DNA from: UBA11400 sp964473555
GTDB taxonomy: Bacteria > Bacteroidota > Rhodothermia > Balneolales > HLUCCA01
NCBI GenBank assembly: GCA_964473555.1
Contig: CAYYPL010000001.1
Location: 552,983-616,982, forward strand
DNA length: 64,000 bases
Direction of reading: 5' to 3'
Within the stretch, counting starts at the first letter, position 1, and every line of letters begins with the position of its first letter. The notes below the pieces were generated by a model, which was not told the origin of the DNA, did no database searches, and was given only the letters and a program-made list of their open reading frames with translations. The position numbers and the translations under genes were made by a program. Shown here piece after piece: positions 1 through 9,075 of the stretch.

Positions 1-2
1 TA

Positions 3-1625
3 GTTTTTGGGTATCCGGGTGGCGTTGTTCTGGGAGTCTATGACGTTATCCACAGATCACCAGATTTCAATCATATACTGGTCCGCCATGAACAGGCTGG
101 TACCCATGCAGCAGATGGATATGCACGTGCAACAGGTAAGACTGGAGTGGTATTGGCAACCTCTGGGCCTGGGGCAACCAACACGGTTACCGGAATCGCA
201 ACTGCCTTTATGGATTCCATTCCGATGGTAGTATTTACTGGTCAGGTGCCATCTTCCATGATTGGAAACGATGCTTTTCAGGAAGCGGATATTATTGGAA
301 TTACGCGTCCAATTACCAAGCATAGTTATCTGGTAAAAGATGCCAGTGAATTAGGGACTGTGATCAAAGAAGCGTTTCATATTGCTGAGAGTGGCCGACC
401 CGGACCGGTATTGATTGATTTGCCCAAAGATATGCTCTTTAGCAAGGGCTATTACAGTCCGTCTGACCCTATACGTAAAAAAATCAGTGCACGCATAGAA
501 CGAGATGCTACAGATGCTGTTAAGCAGGCCGCTGAGTTGATTGCTCAAGCAAAGAAACCACTTCTCTATGTCGGGGGCGGAGTAATTACCGGAAATGCAT
601 GGCAAGAATTGAGAGATTTGGCTGTAAAGTCTAACATCCCAGTAACCACCACTTTGATGGGATTGGGTGCGTTTCCAGAGTCCCATCCCAATGCATTGGG
701 TATGCTTGGAATGCATGGAACCTGGGCTGCAAACATGGCCATGCAGGAATGTGATGTTTTAGTTGCCATAGGCGCACGATTTGATGACCGTGTAACTGGT
801 AGGGTACCAGATTTTTCGATCAATTCCAGGAAAATCCATATCGATATCGATCCGGCGTGTATTAACAAAAACGTACATGTCGAAGTACCCATAATTGGTG
901 ATGTAAAACAGATTATTCCGCAGCTTACTGCTCAGGTTAGTCGGGTTGATACCTCTGAATGGATGGATCATATCAACGAATGGCGTCATACTCACCCCTT
1001 GCGCTACAGGTCTCGGGAGGGTGAGATAGCACCTCAGTATATGATTCAAAAATTGAGTGAAGTTACCCACGGAGATGCCATTGTGGTAACGGATGTGGGT
1101 CAGCACCAAATGTGGGCCGCTCAGTATTATTCGTATAACCATACCCGATCCTGGATTACTTCTGGTGGTCTGGGTACGATGGGATTCGGTTTCCCTGCTG
1201 CAATGGGTGCGGCAATCGGCTGTCCGGACAGAACTGTGGTCTGTATCACTGGAGATGGTGGATTTCAAATGACAGCCATGGAACTGGCAACAGCTGTAGA
1301 TCACAAAGTTCCAGTGAAAATCGCAATCATGAACAATGGATATCTGGGTATGGTGCGGCAGTGGCAAGAGTTGTTTTATGGTCGCAGATACTCCCACTCT
1401 CATTTGGAGCCGTCTAATCCGGATTTCGTCAAACTCGCAGAAGCCTATGGAGCCATAGGACTAAGAGCTAAGACACCAGAGGAATTGGACATCGTGCTCA
1501 AACAAGCTATGGAAATCAATGATCTTCCGGTGATTATCGATATTCACGTAACACAGGAAGAAAATGTATATCCCATGGTTCCTCCGGGCGCTGCACTACA
1601 CGAAATGGTCGACACACCGGAGTAA
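3..1625 (+). CDS. ilvB: Acetolactate synthase large subunit (5' end cut by window)
   Basis: This thiamine-diphosphate enzyme condenses two pyruvates to acetolactate, or pyruvate with 2-ketobutyrate, the first common step to valine, leucine and isoleucine. The reading frame is open from the first bases of the window (VFGYPGG...), so only about 20-30 N-terminal residues are missing from an enzyme of about 565. The cofactor-activating glutamate lies in RHEQAGTHAADGYAR (around 95-140). The ThDP/Mg2+ motif GDGGF...NNGYLGMVRQW lies near 1250-1360, and the FAD/middle-domain motif ARFDDRVTGR near 775-805. The first ATG inside the frame, at 147, is internal and is not the start. It is the first visible gene of the branched-chain operon, and ilvN follows after a structured 127-nt gap. 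Confidence 0.97.
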   Translation, partial: VFGYPGGVVLGVYDVIHRSPDFNHILVRHEQAGTHAADGYARATGKTGVVLATSGPGATNTVTGIATAFMDSIPMVVFTGQVPSSMIGNDAFQEADIIGITRPITKHSYLVKDASELGTVIKEAFHIAESGRPGPVLIDLPKDMLFSKGYYSPSDPIRKKISARIERDATDAVKQAAELIAQAKKPLLYVGGGVITGNAWQELRDLAVKSNIPVTTTLMGLGAFPESHPNALGMLGMHGTWAANMAMQECDVLVAIGARFDDRVTGRVPDFSINSRKIHIDIDPACINKNVHVEVPIIGDVKQIIPQLTAQVSRVDTSEWMDHINEWRHTHPLRYRSREGEIAPQYMIQKLSEVTHGDAIVVTDVGQHQMWAAQYYSYNHTRSWITSGGLGTMGFGFPAAMGAAIGCPDRTVVCITGDGGFQMTAMELATAVDHKVPVKIAIMNNGYLGMVRQWQELFYGRRYSHSHLEPSNPDFVKLAEAYGAIGLRAKTPEELDIVLKQAMEINDLPVIIDIHVTQEENVYPMVPPGAALHEMVDTPE

Positions 1626-1658
1626 ATCCGAATAAATAAGGAAATTCATGTAACAGGG

Positions 1659-1732
1659 ATGATCGGCGGGTTAACGTCGCTTGCCGAAAAATCAGGGTAA
1701 CACCTTCCGGAAGGCCTTCGGGTCTTCCGGTG
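1659..1732 (+). promoter_or_regulatory. Structured ilvB-ilvN leader: mini-ORF plus UUCG hairpin
   Basis: The gap between ilvB and ilvN holds a 13-codon ORF (1659-1700, MIGGLTSLAEKSG) whose stop codon directly abuts a strong hairpin. The hairpin arms are 1701-1704 with 1729-1732 and 1709-1716 with 1721-1728, capped by a TTCG tetraloop (1717-1720), with four unpaired bases (1705-1708). No T-run follows, so it is not a simple terminator. It could control the ilvN/ilvB ratio, act as a processing site or protect the mRNA. The function is inferred and the structure was read by eye. Confidence 0.45.
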
Positions 1733-1752
1733 AGGGATTCTAGAATAAATCT

Positions 1753-2265
1753 ATGTCAGAACACACTCATAACGAACCTCAGCATATCATCACCATTAAG
1801 GTGACCAATAGTTTTAATGCACTCTCACGCATTGCGGGTCTATTTAGCGGACGAGGATTCAACATTGACTCAATAAGCATCGGAGACTGTGAAGAAATGG
1901 GAATGGCGCGTGGCACGATTACCACGCAGGGTGATGTACGGATTATCGAACAAATAACGCGACAGCTAGACAAACTGGTTGACATTGAACAAGTTGAAGA
2001 TCTGACTTACGTTCCACATGTTGCCCGTGAACTTGCTCTGATCAAAGTTCAGGCACCTGCTGCAACTCGCGCAGAAATCATACAGGTTGCTAACATATTT
2101 CGTGCCAAGGTGATAGATATCAGTCCAGAGACAGTTACGATTGAAATCACAGGAAACACGAACAAAGTAGATGCCGCAATCGGAATGTTTCGCCCATTTG
2201 GATTAGCGGAAGTCGCAAGAACTGGTCTGGTGGCACTGCGACGTGAATACACCGGTGAAGTCTAG
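1753..2265 (+). CDS. ilvN: Acetolactate synthase small (regulatory) subunit
   Basis: A 170-residue regulatory partner of IlvB. An N-terminal ACT domain (about residues 10-85) carries the typical NSFNALSRIAGLFSGRGFNIDS segment, which binds the feedback-inhibiting valine in this family. A C-terminal ALS_ss_C domain follows (about 90-165, with the EITGN motif and a terminal arginine-rich end). The length is normal for the family. The ATG at 1753 is preceded by an AT-rich stretch without a Shine-Dalgarno, as is usual in Bacteroidota. It lies between ilvB and ilvC in the operon and stabilises and regulates the large subunit. Confidence 0.96.
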   Translation: MSEHTHNEPQHIITIKVTNSFNALSRIAGLFSGRGFNIDSISIGDCEEMGMARGTITTQGDVRIIEQITRQLDKLVDIEQVEDLTYVPHVARELALIKVQAPAATRAEIIQVANIFRAKVIDISPETVTIEITGNTNKVDAAIGMFRPFGLAEVARTGLVALRREYTGEV

Positions 2266-2307
2266 AATCCACACTGTATTACCTATCAAACAACAAAACA
2301 ATAGATT

Positions 2308-3297
2308 ATGAAACTATATTATGACAATGATGCCGATCTGAAGGCACTTCAAGGAAAAAAAATCGCCATCATCGGATATGGTAGCCAGGGACATGCACAT
2401 GCCTTGAACCTGAAGGAAAGTGGTGTAGATGTTCGTGTAGGACTCAAACCTTCGAGCGCATCCTGGCAAAAAGCTACCGATGCCGGACTGACCGTCAAAA
2501 GTACCGCTGAAGCTGCTGCTGAAGCGGACATCATTATGATTCTCATTCCTGACCAAAATCAGGCTAAAACGTACGCCGAAGATATAAAACCTGGACTCAA
2601 AGCAGGGAAAGCGCTGGTTTTTGCTCACGGTTTTAACATTCATTTCAATCAGATTGAACCCACTTCCGATTTGGACGTATTTCTGGTTGCACCCAAGGGT
2701 CCGGGACACCTGGTACGTCGCGTTTACCAAGAAGGCAAAGGCGTTCCATGCCTGTTCGCTGTTCATCAGGATGCAACCGGAAAAGCTCGTGAAGTAGCCC
2801 TTGCTTATGCCAAGGCCATTGGCGGAACACGTGCAGGAGTCATAGAAACCACTTTCCAGGAAGAAACCGAGACCGATTTGTTCGGAGAGCAGGCCGTTTT
2901 GTGTGGTGGCGTGACTGAACTTATCAAATACGGATTCGAAACCTTGGTTGAAGCCGGATACAAGCCTGAAGTGGCCTATTTCGAGTGCCTACATGAGCTC
3001 AAACTGATTGTAGATCTCTTCTATGAAGGTGGAATTGGTGGAATGTACTACTCTGTAAGTGAAACTGCCGAGTATGGTGGTATGGTTGTTGGACCACGAG
3101 TGGTTGATCCGGCAACGAAAGATCGGATGAAAGAAGCATTGAGATACATTCAAACCGGTGGATTCGCACGTGAGTTTATCCTTGAGAATCAGGCAAATCA
3201 ACCGATGCTCAAAGCCCTTCGTCGTGCCCACAACGAGCATCAAATTGAGCAGGTTGGCGCCACTTTGCGCCCAATGATGAGCTGGATTAAAAAATAA
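2308..3297 (+). CDS. ilvC: Ketol-acid reductoisomerase (NADP+), class I
   Basis: Converts acetolactate and acetohydroxybutyrate to the dihydroxy acids by Mg2+-dependent alkyl migration and NADPH reduction. The 329-residue length is that of the short class I enzyme. The Rossmann motif IGYGSQGHAHALNL is at residues 22-35. The HGFNIHF catalytic histidine region and APKGPGH follow, and the metal-binding EETETDLFGEQ motif lies near residues 185-200. The gene starts 42 nt after ilvN and ends 6 nt before cimA, which indicates co-transcription. The dehydratase gene ilvD is not in the window and could lie upstream of ilvB. Confidence 0.98.
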   Translation: MKLYYDNDADLKALQGKKIAIIGYGSQGHAHALNLKESGVDVRVGLKPSSASWQKATDAGLTVKSTAEAAAEADIIMILIPDQNQAKTYAEDIKPGLKAGKALVFAHGFNIHFNQIEPTSDLDVFLVAPKGPGHLVRRVYQEGKGVPCLFAVHQDATGKAREVALAYAKAIGGTRAGVIETTFQEETETDLFGEQAVLCGGVTELIKYGFETLVEAGYKPEVAYFECLHELKLIVDLFYEGGIGGMYYSVSETAEYGGMVVGPRVVDPATKDRMKEALRYIQTGGFAREFILENQANQPMLKALRRAHNEHQIEQVGATLRPMMSWIKK

Positions 3298-3303
3298 CTC
3301 ACC

Positions 3304-4902
3304 ATGAAATCCGGAACTGTTACCTATTTCGATACGACTTTACGTGATGGAACTCAGGGTGAGAACATCAGTTTTTCGGCCGAGGACAAATTACGTATAG
3401 CTCGAAAACTCGACGCGCTCGGAATCAGGTACGTCGAGGGAGGCTGGCCAGGTTCAAATCCGAAGGACATGGAGTTTTTCGACAAGGTTCGTGATGAAAC
3501 CTTTGAAAACGCTACCATTGTTGCATTCGGATCTACCATGCGCTTCGGTAACACTCCCGACTCTGACCCTAACCTGGCAGCGATGATCCAGGCAGGAACA
3601 CGAGCTGTATCCATTTTTGGTAAAAGCTGGACCCTTCACGTCCAAAAAGCCCTTGGTATTACCCTTGAACAGAACCTGGAGTTAATTTCGCGTTCTATCG
3701 ATTGGCTAAAGTCCCATGAACGTGAAGTAATTTATGATGCAGAGCATTTTTTCGATGGATTCAAGGCTGATCCCAGCTATGCCATGAAAACGCTACAGGA
3801 AGCAGCGCTAGCGGGGGCAGACTGGATCGTACTGTGCGATACAAACGGTGGTACGCTTCCACACGAGATCGCAGAAATTGTGGGAATAGTGAAGTCAACG
3901 ATCACCACTAAACTTGGAATCCACGCACATAACGATTGCGAAATGGCTGTATCCAACTCCATTGCTGCCGTTATGGCTGGTTGTGAACAGGTACAGGGAA
4001 CGATCAATGGTTATGGAGAACGTTGTGGAAATGCAAATCTGTGTTCCGTAATCCCGGTATTACAGCTCAAGATGGGTCTTTCTGGCATTCAAACACAACG
4101 GATTTCACAATTGACCAGTGTTTCACACACGGTTGCGGAATTGGCAAATGTTTCTCATTACAATCAGTTACCGTTCGTTGGAAAAAGTGCATTTGCACAT
4201 AAAGGCGGTATACATGTTAGCGCGGTGATTAAACATCCACTGACATACGAACACCTAAAACCGGAGTCGGTGGGAAACTCACGCCGCGTACTGTTATCCG
4301 ATCTGTCAGGCCAATCGAATATCCGATACAAAGCCGATGAACTCCGTCTGGATATCACCGAACACAAGGATTCACTTCCTGAAATCGTACAGACCTTGAA
4401 GGACAAAGAACATGAAGGATTTATGTACGAGGCTGCCGAAGCTTCTTTGGCACTGCTCATTCGAAAGATTACTCACGGAGAAACCGATGTTTTCGATCTG
4501 AAAGGGTTCAGAATGATGATAGAGAAAAACGAAGATAAGCCAATACGTTCTGAAGCAACTATCCGTGTCAATGTTAACGGGATCACAGAACATACAGCGG
4601 CAGAGTCAGTTGGCCCAGTCCATGCTCTTGACCAGGCTCTTCGGAAAGCTCTGATCAAGTTCTTCCCTGAAATCAACGAAATGCAGCTTTCAGACTATAA
4701 AGTGCGCGTGTTGAACGAGAAAGACGCTACCAAAGCACGCGTGAGGGTACTAATCGACTCCACGTGCAATGGAGAGACATGGGGTACGGTTGGAGTGTCT
4801 GAAAACATTATTGAAGCTAGTTGGCAAGCCCTCATGGACTCGTTCAGCTATTATTTTATGAATCATTATACCCATCAACCTATCGTAGAGGAATCCGCAT
4901 GA
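3304..4902 (+). CDS. cimA: (R)-citramalate synthase
   Basis: Condenses pyruvate with acetyl-CoA to citramalate, the first step of the threonine-independent route to 2-ketobutyrate and isoleucine. The HMGL-type TIM barrel starts with YFDTTLRDGTQGENIS (residues 7-22). The residues EGGWPGSNPKD are characteristic of CimA rather than LeuA, and the metal-binding HAHND lies near residue 200. At 532 residues it includes the C-terminal LeuA-type regulatory domain (about 390-520), so feedback control by isoleucine is plausible. It lies 6 nt after ilvC and overlaps leuA by ATGA. No ilvA (threonine deaminase) is seen in the window. Confidence 0.93.
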   Translation: MKSGTVTYFDTTLRDGTQGENISFSAEDKLRIARKLDALGIRYVEGGWPGSNPKDMEFFDKVRDETFENATIVAFGSTMRFGNTPDSDPNLAAMIQAGTRAVSIFGKSWTLHVQKALGITLEQNLELISRSIDWLKSHEREVIYDAEHFFDGFKADPSYAMKTLQEAALAGADWIVLCDTNGGTLPHEIAEIVGIVKSTITTKLGIHAHNDCEMAVSNSIAAVMAGCEQVQGTINGYGERCGNANLCSVIPVLQLKMGLSGIQTQRISQLTSVSHTVAELANVSHYNQLPFVGKSAFAHKGGIHVSAVIKHPLTYEHLKPESVGNSRRVLLSDLSGQSNIRYKADELRLDITEHKDSLPEIVQTLKDKEHEGFMYEAAEASLALLIRKITHGETDVFDLKGFRMMIEKNEDKPIRSEATIRVNVNGITEHTAAESVGPVHALDQALRKALIKFFPEINEMQLSDYKVRVLNEKDATKARVRVLIDSTCNGETWGTVGVSENIIEASWQALMDSFSYYFMNHYTHQPIVEESA

Positions 4903-6056
4903 ACAAACGAATTCATTTTTTCGATACAACCTTGCGAGATGGAGAACAGTCTCCCGGATTTAGCATGAACCTCAATGAGAAACTGCGAATGGCGGAACAA
5001 CTCGAACTCCTGGGTGTGGATGTAATCGAGGCAGGTTTTCCAATCGCATCGGATGGGGATTTCAACTCAGTTCGTGAAATCGCAAAACGTGCTGGTTCTT
5101 GCCAGATTGCCGGACTCTCGCGCATCAAACCCGACGACATATCACGCTGCTGGGAAGCCATTCAATATGCCAAGAATCCAAGAATTCATACATTCATCGC
5201 TACATCCGACATCCATCTCACATACAAGCTCAACAAAACTCGTGAACAGGTATTGGAGTCCGCTGTCGAGGGTGTCAGGTATGCACGTAGCCTATGTGAA
5301 GTGGTGGAGTTCTCTGCTGAGGATGCATCCAGAAGCGATCCAGAATTTCTTTGTCAGGTTTTTGAGGCGGTTATCGATGCAGGTGCAACTATTGTGAATA
5401 TACCTGATACCGTAGGTTACGCGATACCTGATGAGTTTGCTTCGCTCATCAGCTATGTAAAATCTACGGTCAAAAATATTGACAATGCCATTATAAGCGT
5501 TCACTGCCACAATGATTTAGGTCTTGCCGTTGCGAATACGCTAGCTGCCATTCTTGCCGGAGCACAACAGGTTGAATGCACAATCAATGGTATTGGTGAG
5601 CGAGCAGGGAATGCTTCACTTGAAGAAATTGCCATGCTTCTGGCTGTCAGACAATCTTGCTTTGAAGTTGAGTCTTCTATTGTTACCGAACAGATTTTCC
5701 CTACAAGCAGATTACTTTGTGAGATCACGGGAATTGATGTCCAACCCAACAAAGCGATCGTTGGCCGAAACGCGTTTGCACATGAAGCTGGAATACATCA
5801 GGATGGTGTGCTTAAAAATCCACTAACTTATGAGATTATGACCCCTGAATCCGTTGGCGTGCAAGGTAATGCACTGGTTCTAGGCAAACATTCAGGGCGT
5901 CGGGCGCTTTCTGAAAGACTCAAACACCTCGGATATCAATTCAACTCCGACGAATTGGCATCACTCTATTATCAATTCACCCAACTGGCAGACCGCAAGA
6001 AAGTTATTGTTGATGACGATCTGCGATCTCTGGTCCGTAAACAAGCCGTTGCTTAA
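4899..6056 (+). CDS. leuA: 2-isopropylmalate synthase, short form
   Basis: Commits 2-ketoisovalerate plus acetyl-CoA to leucine synthesis. The protein begins MNKRIHFFDTTLRDGEQSPG, has the family barrel motifs (VIEAGFPIAS, HCHNDLGLAVAN, NGIGERAGN) and ends after the linker region (GKHSGRRALSERL... to residue 385). The LeuA dimer regulatory domain that extends most bacterial enzymes to about 510 residues is absent, so direct leucine inhibition may be missing or work differently. The ATG at 4899 overlaps the cimA stop (ATGA), which supports this start over an in-frame ATG further upstream inside cimA. It belongs to the same operon. Confidence 0.93.
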   Translation: MNKRIHFFDTTLRDGEQSPGFSMNLNEKLRMAEQLELLGVDVIEAGFPIASDGDFNSVREIAKRAGSCQIAGLSRIKPDDISRCWEAIQYAKNPRIHTFIATSDIHLTYKLNKTREQVLESAVEGVRYARSLCEVVEFSAEDASRSDPEFLCQVFEAVIDAGATIVNIPDTVGYAIPDEFASLISYVKSTVKNIDNAIISVHCHNDLGLAVANTLAAILAGAQQVECTINGIGERAGNASLEEIAMLLAVRQSCFEVESSIVTEQIFPTSRLLCEITGIDVQPNKAIVGRNAFAHEAGIHQDGVLKNPLTYEIMTPESVGVQGNALVLGKHSGRRALSERLKHLGYQFNSDELASLYYQFTQLADRKKVIVDDDLRSLVRKQAVA

Positions 6057-6074
6057 TCACAGAAGTACTTTTTT

Positions 6075-7382
6075 ATGAATATGACGTTAACAGAAAAAAT
6101 CCTGGCCCGTGCGGCAGGTAGGTCCCATGTCAATCCAGGCGAAAATGTATGGGTAAATGTCGATATCCTGCTCACACACGATGTATGTGGCCCGCCAACC
6201 ATCGGTATCTTTAAAAAACAATTCGGCGCCGATGCCAAGGTATGGGACAAAAACAAATTGGTCATCATTCCGGATCACTACATTTTCACCACCGATAAAT
6301 ACGCGAATAGAAATATTGACATCCTTCGGGAGTTTGCCAGGGAACAAGATCTACCACACTATTATGATGTCGGAACAGACAGATACAAAGGTGTGTGTCA
6401 TGCGGCAATGCCTGAAGAAGGTTTCACCCGTCCAGGTGATGTACTCTTTGGCACGGACTCTCACACGTGCACTGCCGGAGCATTTGGTCAGTTTGCAACT
6501 GGAATTGGTAATACCGATGCCGCCTTTATACTTGGGACCGGCATACTTTGGGTGAAAGTACCTCCCACGATGAAATTCATTTTTGAAGGTGAAATCCCAC
6601 CCTACATTATGGCAAAAGACCTGATTCTGCAAATCATTGGCGACATCGGTGTCGATGGCGCCAGCTATCGTGCTATGGAATTTGCCGGTGACGGTGTGAT
6701 GCGAATGGATATGCAGGAACGAATGACATTGACCAATATGGTCATAGAAGGTGGTGGCAAAAATGGCATCATTGAACCAGACCAAACAACTTTCGATTAT
6801 GTCAATGCACGCACGGATTACAAATATGAAGCACTTTTTAATGATGTAGATGCGAAATACCACACAGTTAGAGTGTACAAATCTGACCAATTGGAACCTA
6901 TGGTCGCCAAACCGCATAGTCCAGACAACAAAGCTACCGTTTCAGAAGTAAAGAACACGCCTCTTACGCGGGCTTACATCGGTTCCTGTACCGGCGGAAA
7001 ACTCAGTGATTTCCAGGCAGCTGCAAAAATATTGAATGGAAACGAAGTTAAGATAGAGACCTTTATTGTTCCCGCTACTACTCTGATTAAAGAGCAACTA
7101 AAAACCGAAACCATCGATGGAAAAACCCTTTGGCATATTTTCCATGATGCTGGATGTCACATGGGAGAAGCCAGTTGTGCGGCATGCCTCGGAGGCCCCG
7201 CCGATACTTTTGGTCGATTAAATGGCGAGGAAGTGTGCATCTCAACTACAAACAGAAACTTTCCGGGTCGAATGGGTTCAAAGAAATCATCAGTCTATCT
7301 GGCTTCTCCCTACACCGTGGCGGCATCTGCAATCAGAGGCGTTATCACAGATCCTCGCGAATATTTACCCGTAACCGTATAA
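6075..7382 (+). CDS. leuC: 3-isopropylmalate dehydratase large subunit
   Basis: The aconitase-family large subunit that, with LeuD, isomerises 2- to 3-isopropylmalate. In a citramalate pathway it also converts citramalate to beta-methylmalate. The [4Fe-4S] cysteines are visible in SCTGGKLSDF (around 6985) and CAACLGGP (around 7180). The substrate motif GTDSHTCTAGAFGQFATGIG lies near 6455-6510. The length is 435 residues. The wording of the N-terminal half (LTEKILARAAG, VNVDILLTHDVCGP, IPDHYIFT) closely resembles plant chloroplast and HacA-like LeuC rather than the about 465-residue enterobacterial type. It lies 18 nt after leuA. Confidence 0.95.
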   Translation: MNMTLTEKILARAAGRSHVNPGENVWVNVDILLTHDVCGPPTIGIFKKQFGADAKVWDKNKLVIIPDHYIFTTDKYANRNIDILREFAREQDLPHYYDVGTDRYKGVCHAAMPEEGFTRPGDVLFGTDSHTCTAGAFGQFATGIGNTDAAFILGTGILWVKVPPTMKFIFEGEIPPYIMAKDLILQIIGDIGVDGASYRAMEFAGDGVMRMDMQERMTLTNMVIEGGGKNGIIEPDQTTFDYVNARTDYKYEALFNDVDAKYHTVRVYKSDQLEPMVAKPHSPDNKATVSEVKNTPLTRAYIGSCTGGKLSDFQAAAKILNGNEVKIETFIVPATTLIKEQLKTETIDGKTLWHIFHDAGCHMGEASCAACLGGPADTFGRLNGEEVCISTTNRNFPGRMGSKKSSVYLASPYTVAASAIRGVITDPREYLPVTV

Positions 7383-7391
7383 TTTCCGCTT

Positions 7392-7949
7392 ATGAAATCT
7401 TCAATTAAAGGAAAAGTGTTCGTATTGGGCGACGACATCGATACCGATCAGATCATTCCCGCAGAGCATCTGGTTTATAGCCTGGAAAAACCAGAAGAAC
7501 GTAAATTCTATGGTAAATTTTGCCTGAGTAGTGTTCCTGATGCACAATCCGGCCTTCCTAAGGGTGGAATTCCATTTACACAACTAGATAGATTCGAATC
7601 CGATTTCACCGTAGTGGTAGCTGGAAAGAATTTCGGATGTGGATCTTCTCGAGAACATGCCCCCTTTTCGATGCAAATTGCTGGATGTAAAGCAGTTATA
7701 GCATCTTCCTATGCCAGAATTTTCTACAGAAATGCGGTTGATGGCGGATTTTTAGTGCCATTTGAGTCCTTCGATAACATCAGTTCTGAATTCCGAACCT
7801 ATGATGAAGTTGAAATCGATATGGAACTGAATGTGGTACATAACCTTTCAACAGGGAAAAGCTTTCCTCTTCAACCATTAGGGGATGTTGCTGATATCGT
7901 GGAAGCAGGTGGAATATTCGATTATGCCAGAAAGAAAGGGATGATTTGA
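7392..7949 (+). CDS. leuD: 3-isopropylmalate dehydratase small subunit
   Basis: The 185-residue swivel-domain subunit that completes the LeuCD isomerase. Recognition motifs are GDDIDTDQIIPAEHL (residues 13-27) and GKNFGCGSSREHAPFSMQIAG near residue 80, followed by SSYARIFYRNAVDGGFL. Like LeuC, it resembles the plant-type small subunit. The ATG at 7392 lies 9 nt after leuC. The stop at 7947-7949 shares a base with the leuB start (TGATG), typical of translational coupling. Confidence 0.95.
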   Translation: MKSSIKGKVFVLGDDIDTDQIIPAEHLVYSLEKPEERKFYGKFCLSSVPDAQSGLPKGGIPFTQLDRFESDFTVVVAGKNFGCGSSREHAPFSMQIAGCKAVIASSYARIFYRNAVDGGFLVPFESFDNISSEFRTYDEVEIDMELNVVHNLSTGKSFPLQPLGDVADIVEAGGIFDYARKKGMI

Positions 7950-9031
7950 TGAAATTTAATCTGTGTGTCCTGCCAGGTGATGGAATAGGATCAGAGGTGA
8001 CATCTGTGGCAATTGATGTACTTAAATCTCTGATGGATTCTGAAGGAATCGAGCTTGAAACCTCCTACCATCTCATTGGTGGCGCGAGTCTGGATGAAAA
8101 CGGATTTCCCATAACAGATGATGTTGTTGATGCGGCCAAAACTGCCGACGCAGTGCTCCTTGGTGCTGTGGGTGGTCCTAAATGGGATACCCTCCCTTCA
8201 GATAAACGCCCTGAAAAAGCATTGTTGCGTATCAGAAAAGAACTGGGACTGTTCAACAATCTGCGTCCCGTTCGCGTTTATCCTGCACTTGCAGACGCCT
8301 CCAGCCTAAAACGTGAGCTTGTCGAGAAGGTAGATCTTCTGGTTGTCCGGGAACTGACTGGCGGGCTTTATTTCGGTGAACCCAAGTTCGTTACTACAGA
8401 CAAACACGACGGTGAAATGGCTGTCGACACCATGGTTTATCATACGTACGAAATCGAACGTATTGCTCGAGCAGCTTTTGAAGCAGCACGTGGACGGCGT
8501 TCTAAAGTCACTTCGGTGGATAAAGCAAACATTCTGGTAACCTCGCAACTGTGGAGAAAAACTGTGGAGCGAATCTGTAAGGAGTATCCTGATGTTGTCT
8601 GCGAACATATGCTTGTTGACAATTGCGCCATGCAGTTGGTGAGAAATCCGATGCAATTCGATGTGATTGTCACGGAGAATATGTTTGGGGACATTCTGTC
8701 TGATGAAGCAGCCATGCTAACCGGATCCATCGGAATGCTTCCATCAGCTAGTCTTGGTGCTGGAACCGCACTGTATGAACCTGTACATGGTTCTGCTCCC
8801 GACATTGCTGGAAAAGACATCGCCAATCCTATTGCCACTATCGCATCCGTTTCATTGATGTTACGTCATACTCTAAACAGATATGACTTGGCTGATCGAG
8901 TTGACAAGGCGATTTCTGACACACTCTCAGAAGGATATCGATGTGCGGATATTACTTTAGGTGCAAAGAAAGTGGTTGGCACGATTGAAATGGGTCGACT
9001 AATTGCCGATAGATTACAGAGTCCTTCATGA
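7949..9031 (+). CDS. leuB: 3-isopropylmalate dehydrogenase
   Basis: NAD+-dependent oxidative decarboxylation of 3-isopropylmalate, and probably of beta-methylmalate in the citramalate route. The 360-residue protein has the isocitrate/isopropylmalate dehydrogenase signature: LPGDGIGSEV at the N-terminus, VRELTGGLYFGEP, VDKANIL and the metal-binding NMFGDILSDEAAM. An open frame also begins at TTG 7946, but ATG 7949, overlapping the leuD stop, is the better start. It is the last gene of the ilv-leu operon and a strong terminator follows 8 nt after its stop. Confidence 0.97.
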   Translation: MKFNLCVLPGDGIGSEVTSVAIDVLKSLMDSEGIELETSYHLIGGASLDENGFPITDDVVDAAKTADAVLLGAVGGPKWDTLPSDKRPEKALLRIRKELGLFNNLRPVRVYPALADASSLKRELVEKVDLLVVRELTGGLYFGEPKFVTTDKHDGEMAVDTMVYHTYEIERIARAAFEAARGRRSKVTSVDKANILVTSQLWRKTVERICKEYPDVVCEHMLVDNCAMQLVRNPMQFDVIVTENMFGDILSDEAAMLTGSIGMLPSASLGAGTALYEPVHGSAPDIAGKDIANPIATIASVSLMLRHTLNRYDLADRVDKAISDTLSEGYRCADITLGAKKVVGTIEMGRLIADRLQSPS

Positions 9032-9038
9032 TAAAATA

Positions 9039-9071
9039 AAGGGGGTATTTTTTTGACATGCCCCCTTTTTT
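9039..9071. terminator. Bidirectional terminator between leuB and ppdK
   Basis: The stem AAGGGGGTAT (9039-9048) pairs with ATGCCCCCTT (9058-9067, one G.T pair). An A-rich stretch precedes it and T-runs follow, so it can work on both strands. It lies between the convergent leuB (+) and ppdK (-) stops. Confidence 0.85.
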
Positions 9072-9075
9072 AACT

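Noticed and set aside
1659..1732. Classical branched-chain amino acid attenuator
   Set aside because: The mini-ORF is not rich in Ile/Leu/Val codons and the hairpin lacks a T-run, so a standard attenuation model is not supported.
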